Shown one piece after another: positions 53,088 through 62,009 of a stretch of DNA of 64,000 nt. The DNA lies in contig WAPN01000001.1 in NCBI GenBank assembly GCA_015520735.1, forward strand, positions 1 to 64,000, in the 5' to 3' direction. The notes under the pieces were generated by a model. The model did not search any database. It saw only the letters and a list, made by a program, of their open reading frames with translations, and was not told the origin of the DNA. The stretch's first letter is position 1, and the number at the start of each line of letters is the position of its first letter. Position numbers and translations under genes: made by a program. The stretch is from Desulfurococcales archaeon. Lineage in GTDB: Archaea; Thermoproteota; Thermoprotei_A; Sulfolobales; Desulfurococcaceae.

Positions 53088-54205
53088 TTTCTTATCTCCA
53101 CCCTCTCTACATTCTCTATTTTAGCAAGTCCCTTGAGTGCTAGATATATTCCAACATACGTTTTAACACGTATAGGTATACCAGTCTTTAAGTTAAGTTT
53201 ATTGCCTAGAACAGGCAGACCAGAAAAATCCACAACTGGCTTAATAACAACTGTTCCGTCCCATGGAGAAAAATCCGCATAACTACTAGGTAATTGCTCG
53301 CCAACAGAGGAGACAACCAATCCCGACTTGCCATTAATTGAGCCGCCAAAACGTGACAACCGAGATATATCCATTGTCACAACAGTATCAATATCTACTC
53401 GATTATCCTCAATAGAATATAATACATCATCGTAATCAGCTTCGTATAAGACCCCCCTCCTTCGCAATAAGTCCTTATGATCTAAATCCATGAAAATCCT
53501 TTTTCTAATACCATATTCTTGAGAGACGAAAATTACGATCTTCCTTTTAGTTATTGGTGGAAAAACCAAGGCAGGCTCTAAGCCATTCAATGATATATAC
53601 ATTGCTAATTCTCTTCTCTCATCACTAGTGAGGTCTAGAATTTCGTCATCAGAACACTTTACATGGAATCCCCGATTCCCGGAGAAGTAGACCTTAATAT
53701 TCTTTAGTCCGAAATCATCCTTCAATACCAATTTTATTTTTATCGCATCATTATATGCTCTTTTAATACAGTCAAAATTTATTAATGGATAAGCAATAAC
53801 ATTTGTAGAGCCACATGACGGGCATTGTTTATATGTTCCTTCGAAGCTCTTGCCACATCTAGTACAAAAAGTTATTGTACTATTACATCCCTGATAATGA
53901 TCTGCGTCTATATCGAATAACAGATCCGAGCCATGCCACCCTTTTGCCCCCATATCCTTTGCAGAAGGATCATCGTAATAGGCTGAAGAATAGTAAAGAT
54001 GTAGTGGAGGATTCTCTATAATGAATTTGTACAACATTGTCATTGAGGGAAAAGAGAGATGCCTACGATAAGTCGTCTCCCCTAGTAGTTGAACGCCTAT
54101 CTCTCTCTTATGAATATACGCTGGCTCTTCAAGACAACCTGTCGAGTAGTACTGTCTGAAAAGACTTTTTAAATGCCTAAGATTACTCGACACGGGGCGC
54201 GACAT
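53069..54205 (-). CDS. priS: DNA primase small (catalytic) subunit PriS
   Basis: A 378-aa archaeal/eukaryotic-type primase that makes primers for replication with PriL. The catalytic acidic pair is in GSDLLFDIDADHYQG. Between is a zinc knuckle, CTRCGKSFEGTYKQCPSC. Later, YFSGNRGFHVKCSDDEILDL supplies the conserved SGxRGxH nucleotide-binding motif. The C-terminal domain has IDTVVTMDISRLSRFGGSIN, the segment around the third aspartate. Start overlaps the pcn gene by 23 nt and stop overlaps gins by 19 nt, a tightly coupled replication operon. PriL is not in the window. Confidence 0.94.
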   Translation of the reverse strand: MSRPVSSNLRHLKSLFRQYYSTGCLEEPAYIHKREIGVQLLGETTYRRHLSFPSMTMLYKFIIENPPLHLYYSSAYYDDPSAKDMGAKGWHGSDLLFDIDADHYQGCNSTITFCTRCGKSFEGTYKQCPSCGSTNVIAYPLINFDCIKRAYNDAIKIKLVLKDDFGLKNIKVYFSGNRGFHVKCSDDEILDLTSDERRELAMYISLNGLEPALVFPPITKRKIVIFVSQEYGIRKRIFMDLDHKDLLRRRGVLYEADYDDVLYSIEDNRVDIDTVVTMDISRLSRFGGSINGKSGLVVSSVGEQLPSSYADFSPWDGTVVIKPVVDFSGLPVLGNKLNLKTGIPIRVKTYVGIYLALKGLAKIENVERVEIRKCMMYS

Positions 54206-54929
54206 AGAACACTAACCTTCCTTCTTGAGGCAATATATATTCTAATTTGCATGGAACAGCTGATGCTAGCTCTAATATTAGTTCGTTAGCCGCTTGGGCA
54301 GCTGTCGATATATCTGAGAGGTAATCAATTGTATATATCGCCCTAGCGTCTTCTTCGGCGTTGAATTCTATTAATGCACCACTCTCTTCTGTAAGCTCGA
54401 TTTCTGCCTCGACTATATCTCCGGACGCTTTGACTATCACCTTTCTTTCATCTTTTTTCACAATAAACTCTATTGCATCACTAATCGGTTCAAGCTCTTT
54501 CACGACATCTCTAAATACTGATGGAAGCATCTTTACATGGGCAGTGAATGGTATATTCAGCTCTGGTAGTTCTTCGGCTAAAGTCTCAAGACTTGGAATT
54601 ATGAAAGTCCTGCGTCCCTTACCAATAAAGCTTACAGCTAATCTTCCAGCCTCTAAGGTCTCCAGTTGAAGCTGATCCTCCTTCACCGCTCTCCTCAGGA
54701 TCTTAACCAGATCCTCCATATTCACGCCGACAATTTCTTCTTTATTAGCTTCATATTCGTCAAAACTCTCCCTATTCATTGTAAAGTCGACCATTACGAT
54801 CCTCGATGCATCTATAGCTCTCAGCTTCAATCCATCCTCGGTGAAACGAAATGCTGCTTCATCTATTATCTTGCCAATAGCGTTCATTGCATATCTCCAT
54901 ACCCTGGCGTCAATGAATCGAAGCCTCAA
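54183..54929 (-). CDS. pcn: DNA sliding clamp PCNA
   Basis: Ring-forming processivity factor, 248 aa: two PCNA domains joined by a linker. RFTEDGLKLRAIDASRIVMVD is the usual N-terminal signature, and LVKILRRAVKEDQLQLE and GRRTFIIPSLE lead to the interdomain connector. The C-terminus AVPCKLEYILPQEGRLVFYVAP is standard. TTG start at 54929. Crenarchaea commonly have several PCNA paralogues forming heterotrimers; only this one is in the window. First gene of pcn-priS-gins, 68 nt after the small 62-aa gene. Confidence 0.95.
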   Translation of the reverse strand: MRLRFIDARVWRYAMNAIGKIIDEAAFRFTEDGLKLRAIDASRIVMVDFTMNRESFDEYEANKEEIVGVNMEDLVKILRRAVKEDQLQLETLEAGRLAVSFIGKGRRTFIIPSLETLAEELPELNIPFTAHVKMLPSVFRDVVKELEPISDAIEFIVKKDERKVIVKASGDIVEAEIELTEESGALIEFNAEEDARAIYTIDYLSDISTAAQAANELILELASAVPCKLEYILPQEGRLVFYVAPRVE

Positions 54930-54997
54930 AATATCACCCGTAAGAACGGTGCACTGTACACTTTATGAATAATCTTTACTCGATATTAATAGATTCT

Positions 54998-55186
54998 CTA
55001 AGACCTGCCCCGATTATATTCTTTCACTAAAGAACGAACAAGCAGTAATGATCTGTAAATAAGAGGCTTCGATGCAATATGTTGTGGCGTTTCAAGATAT
55101 GCCTCGCTAAGCATATCCTCGAGCTGCCTTAGCATAGCTAATATCTCACTAACATCTACGCATGTCTGTGGTGAGGCACTACACAT
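54998..55186 (-). CDS. Small hypothetical protein between tfs and pcn
   Basis: Not recognised. It has 62 aa, helical, starting MCSASPQTCVDVSEILAMLR and ending LLLVRSLVKEYNRGRS, with two cysteines near the N-terminus. Its ATG overlaps the tfs stop by one base (TAATG), so it is surely translated with TFS if transcribed. It precedes the pcn-priS-gins genes by 68 nt. The position between a transcription factor and the replication genes makes it a candidate small partner of either machinery. Confidence 0.55.
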   Translation of the reverse strand: MCSASPQTCVDVSEILAMLRQLEDMLSEAYLETPQHIASKPLIYRSLLLVRSLVKEYNRGRS

Positions 55187-55533
55187 TATTCATACTCCCT
55201 CCATACATAGCCGCATCTCTTACATCTATAGAATCTCGTCGGAGGTTCATCAGCCGCTCTGGTTTGTATCATCCAATAATACGCTTCGTGAAATCCACAT
55301 TTAGGGCAAGTTACTTCTTTTGTGACAGGAAGACCTCTAAGACGCTCCTCTTCGGTTATCACAATGGTTTTTTCTTTTTCAGTATGTTTTATTTTCCTTG
55401 AGATCCTATATCCCCTGAGATCAGTGGCCGAGGCCTTAGCGGCATATCCACATCTCATACAAACTAGATATACACCATCTTTTTTCTTGATAGGCTTCAT
55501 CAAGCCTCCACATTTTGGACAAAATCTCGGCAA
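55186..55533 (-). CDS. tfs: Transcription elongation factor TFS
   Basis: Archaeal TFIIS/RPB9-like cleavage factor that rescues backtracked RNA polymerase, 115 aa. The N-terminal ribbon is FCPKCGGLMKPIKKKDGVYL with VCMRCGYAA. The C-terminal ribbon is CPKCGFHEAYYWMIQTRAAD with RCKRCGYVW. The acidic hairpin RAADEPPTRFYRC carries the catalytic Asp-Glu pair, so this is an active TFS rather than an inhibitory paralogue. ATG at 55533. First gene of a run tfs-(62 aa)-pcn-priS-gins on one strand. Confidence 0.96.
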   Translation of the reverse strand: MPRFCPKCGGLMKPIKKKDGVYLVCMRCGYAAKASATDLRGYRISRKIKHTEKEKTIVITEEERLRGLPVTKEVTCPKCGFHEAYYWMIQTRAADEPPTRFYRCKRCGYVWREYE

Positions 55534-55638
55534 TTCTATCAGCCCTTAAGTCTACTACCTCTTATTTGAAGTAATGTAATGTATCTTACTGGTTTATTAG
55601 CAGTATTCTCTGCTGATGACACAGAAGTATTGGTGTTT

Positions 55639-55953
55639 TTAACGTTTAATCATAGTACTCTTGATGACCTCACAGATCGAATCATGATCTCGGCATCTCT
55701 CTAGCAGAATCTCAAGATTATCCGAACTACTAGCAAATATCCTGTGTTTACAATTTACTGGGTCTAATAAAGAATCACATGAAATACAGTATATAATTTC
55801 ATCTCTTGTCCTTAGTTTATCTACGAATCTCCCAGGGAGAATATTTGTGATTTTCTCAAAATATATTTCCTCAACACTGTTTCTGCGATAAACGATCCCT
55901 ATAATATAGTCTCCACAGCGGTAGATGACTAGTAATCTTGATTCGGTTTTCAT
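55639..55953 (-). CDS. Hypothetical protein coupled to rpoL
   Basis: Not recognised. It has 104 aa, opening with beta strands (SRLLVIYRCGDYIIGIVYRR), then EKITNILPGRFVDKLRTRDE and a cysteine-bearing tail (IIYCISCDSLLDPVNCKHRI, later CRDHDSICEVI) with about six cysteines that could bind metal. The start overlaps the rpoL stop by 4 nt, so it is translationally coupled with an RNA polymerase subunit. It lies 105 nt before tfs. A link to transcription is suggested only by location. Confidence 0.6.
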   Translation of the reverse strand: MKTESRLLVIYRCGDYIIGIVYRRNSVEEIYFEKITNILPGRFVDKLRTRDEIIYCISCDSLLDPVNCKHRIFASSSDNLEILLERCRDHDSICEVIKSTMIKR

Positions 55954-56225
55954 AAAGCTTCATCGATTTTATTTTTGAATTCCTCTAATTGTTCCTTGAT
56001 ACTATGAATGATCTCCGAGATAGTACTCCCAAGATCGGCATTCTTATCTACACTTATTATTATTTCAACTTTTCTCTCGAGGGGATGAGGTATTCGATAT
56101 GTCGCATAAACAACGTTAGGATGTTGGACAGCTGATTTTGCTATCAAATTACCTATGGTATCGTCTTCTCCCTCAATAACGATTATTATCTCGTTATCCG
56201 TAATGCGCTTTACCTCTACGTTCAT
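55950..56225 (-). CDS. rpoL: RNA polymerase subunit L (Rpb11 homologue)
   Basis: A 91-aa subunit that pairs with RpoD at the start of polymerase assembly. GEDDTIGNLIAKSAVQHPNV is the diagnostic alpha-CTD-like motif. ATYRIPHPLERKVEIIISVD and a long C-terminal helix (IIHSIKEQLEEFKNKID) complete the fold. ATG at 56225. Overlaps the following 104-aa gene by 4 nt; the DUF2067 gene and csl4 lie upstream on the same strand. Confidence 0.95.
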   Translation of the reverse strand: MNVEVKRITDNEIIIVIEGEDDTIGNLIAKSAVQHPNVVYATYRIPHPLERKVEIIISVDKNADLGSTISEIIHSIKEQLEEFKNKIDEAL

Positions 56226-56271
56226 GGCGTTCCACCAATAATGGGTACATTCAAAATATTATAGGCCGTAG

Positions 56272-56907
56272 TTATTGTCTTTTATATTTATTCGCACTGC
56301 TTAGGACTTTAAGGATATGATCTACGGCCGAACGCCACTCTTTCTTGAGTATAATTCTTCCATCTTCATCTTTGTCAAGTATATCGGCACGTAAACCCCC
56401 CTCAATAATTAATTGATAGCTCTTATTGGCCAAAAGGGTTGAAGCCACAATGAAGTACTTACATGCTGTACCTTTTACGCTGAAACGTATTTCATCTAGT
56501 ACCTCTATTATTTTCTTGATCATATCAAAGATTTCATCTAGATCAGCATCCGTGATTATCCTATCTTCCTCAATATGGGCTTTATGGCCTTTCCTCTTGA
56601 TAACGAACTCTAGGAGCCGTGGAGGAAACGTCCGCCCTATTCTCTCGACGAGAAAATCAATACTTATTTCTCTTAATCCTCTCCTTTCCACAATAGCTGA
56701 TTTATATGCGGATACCAGTCTTTTTATATGCATCCAAGCATTGCGTACATCTGATTTATATCCATACATGTCTATCCTAAGCCCCGACGACTCTATCGTA
56801 ATATTCATCGATTCGATCACTGGCGTCTTATCACGAATCAGCTCGGCTAGTTTAAGGCATTCATCACCATGACATTTGATATAGAAACTCCTCTTAAGAA
56901 GGGGCAA
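56272..56907 (-). CDS. DUF2067-like archaeal protein
   Basis: A 211-aa protein without an assigned function. It has a PLLKRSFYIKCHGDECLKLA opening, NITIESSGLRIDMYGYKSDV, a basic middle (RTFPPRLLEFVIKRKGHKAH), a helical stretch and KGTACKYFIVASTLLANKSY near the C-terminus. This general order matches the archaeal DUF2067 group, often found beside exosome and RNA polymerase genes. The stop of csl4 is 1 nt upstream, so the two are co-translated. An RNA-related role is inferred from genome context only. Confidence 0.65.
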   Translation of the reverse strand: MPLLKRSFYIKCHGDECLKLAELIRDKTPVIESMNITIESSGLRIDMYGYKSDVRNAWMHIKRLVSAYKSAIVERRGLREISIDFLVERIGRTFPPRLLEFVIKRKGHKAHIEEDRIITDADLDEIFDMIKKIIEVLDEIRFSVKGTACKYFIVASTLLANKSYQLIIEGGLRADILDKDEDGRIILKKEWRSAVDHILKVLSSANKYKRQ

Positions 56908-56908
56908 T

Positions 56909-57478
56909 TTACCACCTGAAGAAATACTTGGAGCTTATCTTGCGTTTCTCAACGTTTCCACAGACAGGGCAAATAAGTCTGTCATCTTTCAGCTTTAGTG
57001 TCTCACCACATTTGCTACAGAAAGCAACTACTACTCCGAAAGACGGATGTTTAGTATTTAACTGGAATGGTTGCAGACTATTCAATACCTTAGCTCTTAC
57101 AACATCGCCCAGTCGCAACACATCATACATCGTTTCAACATATTCACTGCTCACCTGCGATATATGTAGTACACCAGTGAAATCCGTGGATCGTGAAGGC
57201 TTGTTCTCGATATTGTATATCCTGATAAATGCTAAGTCATTAGATACCGTCTCAACAATACCTAGTACAACATCGCCGGGCTTTGGTATGATCGGTTTAC
57301 CTCTGACTTGTCTTACCTCAATTGTCCTTTTGACAATATCTATTAATACTCTCCCGACAAGCTGGGACCTAATGTTCCCTTCATCGTCGATATATGCTCC
57401 ATAGCCTGGAAAGTATTCTTCCTCCACTCCAAGATAGTCGCCGGGGGTTACAGGCATTCCTTGTCTTGGTTTCTCCAT
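56909..57478 (-). CDS. csl4: Exosome complex subunit Csl4
   Basis: RNA-binding cap protein of the archaeal exosome, 189 aa. The N-terminal domain reads GDYLGVEEEYFPGYGAYIDD. An S1 domain follows (PKPGDVVLGIVETVSNDLAF, FTGVLHISQVSSEYVETMYD), and the C-terminal zinc ribbon is FCSKCGETLKLKD with LICPVCGNVEKR. All four ribbon cysteines are present. ATG at 57478. It lies between the METTL5-like methylase gene and DUF2067 on the minus strand. Other exosome genes (rrp4, rrp41, rrp42) are not in the window. Confidence 0.95.
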   Translation of the reverse strand: MEKPRQGMPVTPGDYLGVEEEYFPGYGAYIDDEGNIRSQLVGRVLIDIVKRTIEVRQVRGKPIIPKPGDVVLGIVETVSNDLAFIRIYNIENKPSRSTDFTGVLHISQVSSEYVETMYDVLRLGDVVRAKVLNSLQPFQLNTKHPSFGVVVAFCSKCGETLKLKDDRLICPVCGNVEKRKISSKYFFRW

Positions 57479-57515
57479 ACTGTTTCACCATATTTTTCGA
57501 ATCCTTGTCTGGGCA

Positions 57516-58160
57516 CTATAATTTCCTGAATATGTAGATAACAGCTTTAACCCTATATATGCGTCTGGTATGTGTTTTGAAAATCATAGGTATTATTAGA
57601 TCCCTTATTTTCTCATCAATTATTCTGAAACCATAACTGTCGGATAATACCTGGACTAGTCTATGAAGTCCGGGACTATACTTATGGATAGAGTAGACAG
57701 AATTGGCTATTTCGAATGCTTTCTTTAGAAAGATTATGTCGAGCCCCCGGTTCTTCCGATAGACACCGAATGGGGGATTCATAATGACCGTGTCCACATG
57801 ATCCGTATAGGTTTCCCTGACATCAGAGCATACCATGATGATCTTATGGCCAAATATTCTAAAGAAATTTTCATTTATTCTTAATGCACTGGTTAAAACA
57901 CTACAGTCAATATCGATAGCTAATACCCTTTTAGCTCCTAGAATCAAAGCACCTATCGCCAGTCTCAGGGTTCCACATCCTAGATCCGCGATTGTCTTTC
58001 CAGATACGTCGCCGTGCATGTACGCTAACCATAGGATCTCTGCTGCTAGGTTAGAAGGCGTTACATATTGTTCTAAAGATCTCTTAGGTGTACTAAAACC
58101 TGGTATCTGCTCAAGAATCGATTCAAGGTTTCTTTTATTCAGTCTAGTGTTATAAAGCAT
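57516..58160 (-). CDS. Predicted RNA methylase (METTL5/COG2263-like)
   Basis: A 214-aa SAM-dependent methyltransferase. GKTIADLGCGTLRLAIGALI is the SAM motif I, AIDIDCSVL binds ribose, and DTVIMNPPFGVYRK is the NPPF catalytic motif of N6-adenine or N2-guanine methylases. An N-terminal LEQYVTPSNLAAEILWLAYM matches the METTL5 group, which modifies small-subunit rRNA in eukaryotes. ATG at 58160. It precedes csl4 by 37 nt, in an RNA-processing operon. The exact substrate in this archaeon is inferred. Confidence 0.85.
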   Translation of the reverse strand: MLYNTRLNKRNLESILEQIPGFSTPKRSLEQYVTPSNLAAEILWLAYMHGDVSGKTIADLGCGTLRLAIGALILGAKRVLAIDIDCSVLTSALRINENFFRIFGHKIIMVCSDVRETYTDHVDTVIMNPPFGVYRKNRGLDIIFLKKAFEIANSVYSIHKYSPGLHRLVQVLSDSYGFRIIDEKIRDLIIPMIFKTHTRRIYRVKAVIYIFRKL

Positions 58161-58186
58161 ATTAATCAGTCACCATTAGGAAAAAT

Positions 58187-59065
58187 TTGGGTGTAACGAA
58201 ATTGGATGGTTTCGGAGACATTATTAGTTTATTGTTTTGGCTCTTACTACTCTATGTGTTAATTCACCCACAGCTCCAGTATAAGGCATTGTTGAGTGCA
58301 AGACTACGCGTGATCAGGGCTCTTGAGAGAAAGTATGGATGGCGTGTTATCACGATGATACATAGACAGGAGAAGATAGGTTTCTTGGGCATTCCTGTTT
58401 ATAGATTCATAGACATAGAGGATTCCGAGGCCATCATACGGGCTATAAGAACTACTCCGCCCGAACAACCAATAGCACTAATACTACATACGCCTGGAGG
58501 ACTAGTTCTAGCGGCTTCCCAGATAGCAATGGCTCTGAGAAGTCATCCAGCCAAAAAGATAATAATAGTCCCCCACTATGCTATGAGCGGTGGAACGCTT
58601 ATAGCCTTGGCTGCTGACGAAATACTATTAGATCGCCATGCAGTTCTCGGCCCTCTCGATCCACAACTACCTACATCAAAAGGCACGTTCCCAGCTCCGA
58701 GTCTGATAAAGATCGCAAAGATAAAGGGAGAAAAGGCGAGCGATGAGATCCTGATATATGCCGATATTGCCGAGAAAGCACTGAGAGAAATGCAGGACTT
58801 TATCAAGAAGATCCTTAAGGGTAGAATGCCCAACGAGAAAGCTGAAGAAATAGCTAAGAAGCTTACTGAGGGATACTATACCCATGATTACCCAATAACC
58901 TTCGAAGAAGCTAAAGAACTAGGCCTGCCAGTCAAAGACGAGATACCACCCGAGGTATATGAGCTTATGGAGCTATATCCACAAGCACTGCAGTACAGGC
59001 CCGGGGTCGAATACCTGCCCAGACCATATCACCCCATTCACAGAGGAGATAGTGGGAAGAAATAA
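58187..59065 (+). CDS. SDH-family (ClpP/SppA-fold) membrane serine protease, DUF114
   Basis: A 292-aa protein: one N-terminal membrane helix (GFGDIISLLFWLLLLYVLIH), then a crotonase/ClpP-fold domain. LILHTPGGLVLAASQIAMAL is the oxyanion-hole region and IIVPHYAMSGGTLIALAADE the nucleophile serine. LDRHAVLGPLDPQLPTSKG, with later helices (KLTEGYYTHDYPITFEEAKE), supplies the conserved histidine/aspartate region. Length and order match DUF114, archaeal relatives of signal-peptide peptidase A. TTG at 58187; a TTG at 58202 is also possible. Divergent from the methylase gene by 26 nt. Confidence 0.87.
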   Translation: MGVTKLDGFGDIISLLFWLLLLYVLIHPQLQYKALLSARLRVIRALERKYGWRVITMIHRQEKIGFLGIPVYRFIDIEDSEAIIRAIRTTPPEQPIALILHTPGGLVLAASQIAMALRSHPAKKIIIVPHYAMSGGTLIALAADEILLDRHAVLGPLDPQLPTSKGTFPAPSLIKIAKIKGEKASDEILIYADIAEKALREMQDFIKKILKGRMPNEKAEEIAKKLTEGYYTHDYPITFEEAKELGLPVKDEIPPEVYELMELYPQALQYRPGVEYLPRPYHPIHRGDSGKK

Positions 59066-59096
59066 TATCCCGACATATACAGTCTTCTCCTAGATC

Positions 59097-60140
59097 TCAC
59101 CAAGGAAACATGTATTCGCCAAGCTCTTTTTTGAGCACCATTATAAGTTCTCCAGGTGTTATTACTGGTTTATGATAATCTGATAAATCATCTATAGGGA
59201 GCCTAGGGCAACTTGTTATGACGAACGCGTCAGGACTAAACGCGTTATCAATTGATGCTATTCTTTCTCTATCGATTGTTGATATCGAGAAAACCAGGTA
59301 TTGAAGCCTATGTTTATCGAGAAGACTTTCTAGATAATTCAAAAGCTTTAATCTGTACTGTCCGAGTGTTGGCGATGTTATCAAGGCTATTCTATGAATA
59401 TCTTTCTTCAATAACTCATATATTTTATAATATCTAATCTTCAGAATTTTTTCAGAGTATTTGGACGCATTCCATATACGTTCCCTATGAGGATCGAGTC
59501 CATAGACAAGATGGTTTCTCAAAACCAATGATAAGCCTAGAGCATGGAATTTCCCGCCAGAAACGACGATAAATGTCTTGGTCTTTCCACGTATATTTAG
59601 AGCGGCACTATATTCGCATCCAAGCACTTGCCCCTTCTCCATCCACGGATTCGATGGCTCGCCAATATGTACGATATAGCCTCTACGATTAAGGTGAACT
59701 GCTAATCTGCTAAGATAACGTATATATTGTATGCTTGCAACCAGTCCTATGTTCTTACCATATATAGTTTGTATTATTTCATTGACCAACTTATCCGAGG
59801 GTTCTCCGGAATAATAAGCTGGCATATATAGTACTGGGATCGGGAGATCCTTGTATAGCCATGGATATCTATTATGACCAACGTGCACAACAGCATCTAC
59901 ACCCATTGTATCAATTTCATCAGATCTAAGCATGCAAGAACCATACCATGGCTCGCCCGAAATTATTAGTTTGACCTCTGGGAAATTTTTCTTCATAAAC
60001 CAGACAAGTTCATGTAGGAGGGGTTTAAGCCCATCCGGAGCTTGTAGTAATAGTTTCTTCACATTGTTATCAATGATAAATTTCCTCAGCATATTCAGAT
60101 CTAGCTCATAGAGATCACTAATTTCTACCATACTCATCAC
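59097..60140 (-). CDS. dph2: Diphthamide synthesis protein Dph2
   Basis: Non-canonical radical SAM enzyme that adds the 3-amino-3-carboxypropyl group to the histidine of elongation factor 2. Three cysteines for its Fe-S cluster are visible: YGSCMLRSDE (near residue 69), GCEYSAALNIRGK in the middle and VITSCPRLPIDD near the end. LLLQAPDGLKPLL and VVHVGHNRYPWL are also typical. Length is 347 aa, normal. The start is GTG/ATG at 60140; shorter starts at MSMVEIS or MVEIS remain possible. Confidence 0.94.
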   Translation of the reverse strand: MMSMVEISDLYELDLNMLRKFIIDNNVKKLLLQAPDGLKPLLHELVWFMKKNFPEVKLIISGEPWYGSCMLRSDEIDTMGVDAVVHVGHNRYPWLYKDLPIPVLYMPAYYSGEPSDKLVNEIIQTIYGKNIGLVASIQYIRYLSRLAVHLNRRGYIVHIGEPSNPWMEKGQVLGCEYSAALNIRGKTKTFIVVSGGKFHALGLSLVLRNHLVYGLDPHRERIWNASKYSEKILKIRYYKIYELLKKDIHRIALITSPTLGQYRLKLLNYLESLLDKHRLQYLVFSISTIDRERIASIDNAFSPDAFVITSCPRLPIDDLSDYHKPVITPGELIMVLKKELGEYMFPW

Positions 60141-60266
60141 TATTTGATTCTTGCTTGGGGCATAATTATCTAGATTGTCTAGTCCCGATAATGAAAATCA
60201 CTGGAATTGTAGAATAGAATACTGAGTAGGGCGTATTCTTAATCATTATAATTTATGATTGTAAAA

Positions 60267-60791
60267 TCAGACGGGTTTTAGTCCTGGTTTTAATGGTTTG
60301 AATCTAATCCTTGCTGGTAATGGTAGTTTAGAGGCTGCTCTCCTCAACGCTTCTTTGGCGTGTTCGACATATCCTTTCTTTATACGTACCTCCATCACCA
60401 CTGTTCCTGGATATACTCTTGCTGCGGTTCCTATTGGTTTTCCAAACGCTTGCCTCATCCCATCCTGTAGACGATCTGCACCGGCGAATGCCATCATCTT
60501 GTTTTCTCTCAACACATGGTGAGGATAAACCCTTACTTTTAGGAAGTAGTTGTTTTCGCCCACACTTGTGCTGAGGTATTTGTTCGCCATTACACGCGCT
60601 GCTTCTAGTGCGTTATGTCTTATCTGTCCAGCCTCGATCATTACTAGTTCCGCAATGTAATCGTAATCGCCGTGAACATTCCCCATTTCAAACTTGACGA
60701 TCTTGGGCTGTGGCACTCCCGGTATATACTCTTTCCTCGTATAAGGCGGACCGCTGAAGTGTGTATAGCATCGTGCTGGTCTTAGGGGCAT
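60267..60791 (-). CDS. rpl10e: Ribosomal protein L10e (uL16)
   Basis: Large-subunit protein placed near the peptidyl-transferase centre, archaeal counterpart of bacterial L16. The 174-aa chain starts [20 protein letters not shown], then carries [18 protein letters not shown] and [20 protein letters not shown]. Then [20 protein letters not shown] and [20 protein letters not shown] follow. ATG at 60791, with the TATA box at 60846-60856 upstream on the minus strand. Single gene. Confidence 0.96.
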   Translation of the reverse strand: MPLRPARCYTHFSGPPYTRKEYIPGVPQPKIVKFEMGNVHGDYDYIAELVMIEAGQIRHNALEAARVMANKYLSTSVGENNYFLKVRVYPHHVLRENKMMAFAGADRLQDGMRQAFGKPIGTAARVYPGTVVMEVRIKKGYVEHAKEALRRAASKLPLPARIRFKPLKPGLKPV

Positions 60792-60845
60792 ATTTCACCA
60801 CTTCTCCATCCACGTTTAGCTCTAATGTGTTAGAGGCTAGAAATA

Positions 60846-60856
60846 TTTTATAAAAT
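60846..60856 (-). promoter_or_regulatory. TATA box of rpl10e
   Basis: ATTTTATAAAA on the minus strand, about 55-65 nt before the L10e start codon. Confidence 0.55.
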
Positions 60857-60886
60857 TATTCTCTATCTCGGTAAAACTATGTCTTG

Positions 60887-61936
60887 CTATTTCTTTTTCT
60901 CAAGGACAATAATATGTGGATATAGACTTCCATGATGTACTGTTCGTTCATGCACTCTGATAAGTCCTAATTCATCAATAACTTTGTTTATGAAATTATA
61001 TTCAGTCGTAACTATTGTTATTCGTCCTCGACTGCTTAGACATCTTGATGCGGATGCCAAGAAGTCCCTATAGAGTCTCCGAACGGTTGAAGGACTACCA
61101 TATCTTATCCCGTAGGGTGGATTGGAGATTATATGGTCAAACTCTACCGAGAGCTCATGGAGTCTACGCGCATCCCATACTCCGAAGAATACCCTGTTAC
61201 GAACACCAGCGGCAAGAGCATTTAGTCTAGCACCCATTATATGGTGAGGGTTCTTGTCAAGACCTTTTATCTCAGCGTCCTCATGGATGAGGGAAGCCTC
61301 TATAGGAATTGTCCCTCCACCGCACATAGGATCGATTATGACATCGTGGTCTCTAGTACCCGATAATCTTAGCATGGCATAGGCTAATGTAGGCTTGAGG
61401 GCTGCTGGGTGATCATATACTCTATACCCCCGCCTATGCATGCTTCTCGTACCCGTGAGTGAAACACCTACTAATAGTTCGTCAAAACGCTGAAACGCGA
61501 AAACAACGACGTGAGGCTTACGCAGATCCACAGGTGGTCTTTTGCCGTAAAATTTTTCAGTGTATCTTATCACCACATCACCGATTATTCTTGCAATATC
61601 CATTGATGTGAACTCGTGCGTTCCAACTCTCTCAGCTGATACGGCGAAACTTGTGCTAGGGGTGATGTATTCTTCCAAACCCTCTATTTCATACACTAGC
61701 TTATCTCTAATTCTTATCAAATCATCGAGTTTCTCTCCTACCTTACCGCGCCACAGCAGTATGTAGGCTCTATTTATGCTTCTAAGCCTAATCACCGCGT
61801 GTTCGCTGAAGTTTGCAGGTTTATGAAACACGTAGCCTGACATCATGTGGTAGCTTGTGGTGCCACCCATTTCTGCCTCAACTTCTTCGGCAACGATATC
61901 CTCTATTCCAGGATTAACGCTATAGGCTAGCTCCAT
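60887..61936 (-). CDS. THUMP-domain tRNA (guanine-N2) methyltransferase, Trm14/TrmN-like
   Basis: A 349-aa protein. The N-terminal ferredoxin-like and THUMP region (YSVNPGIEDIVAEEVEAEMG, later TSFAVSAERVGTHEFTSMDI) grips the tRNA 3' end. The catalytic domain has VIIDPMCGGGTIPIEASLIH (SAM motif), IKGLDKNPHHIMGARLNA and DHIISNPPYGIRYGSPS (NPPY). This order matches UPF0020 enzymes such as archaeal Trm14, which makes m2G6 in tRNA. The RSMHRRGYRVYDHPAALKPT block is conserved. ATG at 61936. Position specificity is inferred. Confidence 0.87.
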   Translation of the reverse strand: MELAYSVNPGIEDIVAEEVEAEMGGTTSYHMMSGYVFHKPANFSEHAVIRLRSINRAYILLWRGKVGEKLDDLIRIRDKLVYEIEGLEEYITPSTSFAVSAERVGTHEFTSMDIARIIGDVVIRYTEKFYGKRPPVDLRKPHVVVFAFQRFDELLVGVSLTGTRSMHRRGYRVYDHPAALKPTLAYAMLRLSGTRDHDVIIDPMCGGGTIPIEASLIHEDAEIKGLDKNPHHIMGARLNALAAGVRNRVFFGVWDARRLHELSVEFDHIISNPPYGIRYGSPSTVRRLYRDFLASASRCLSSRGRITIVTTEYNFINKVIDELGLIRVHERTVHHGSLYPHIIVLEKKK

Positions 61937-61970
61937 ATAATCACCGCCTATGAAGGGATTAGGAACTACC

Positions 61971-61980
61971 TTAAATATAA
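61971..61980 (+). promoter_or_regulatory. TATA box of tRNA-Leu
   Basis: TTAAATATAA followed by ATCCCC lies about 35 nt before the mature tRNA-Leu 5' end. Confidence 0.55.
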
Positions 61981-62009
61981 ATCCCCTTACCGAATTAGCA
62001 TAGTATGGT

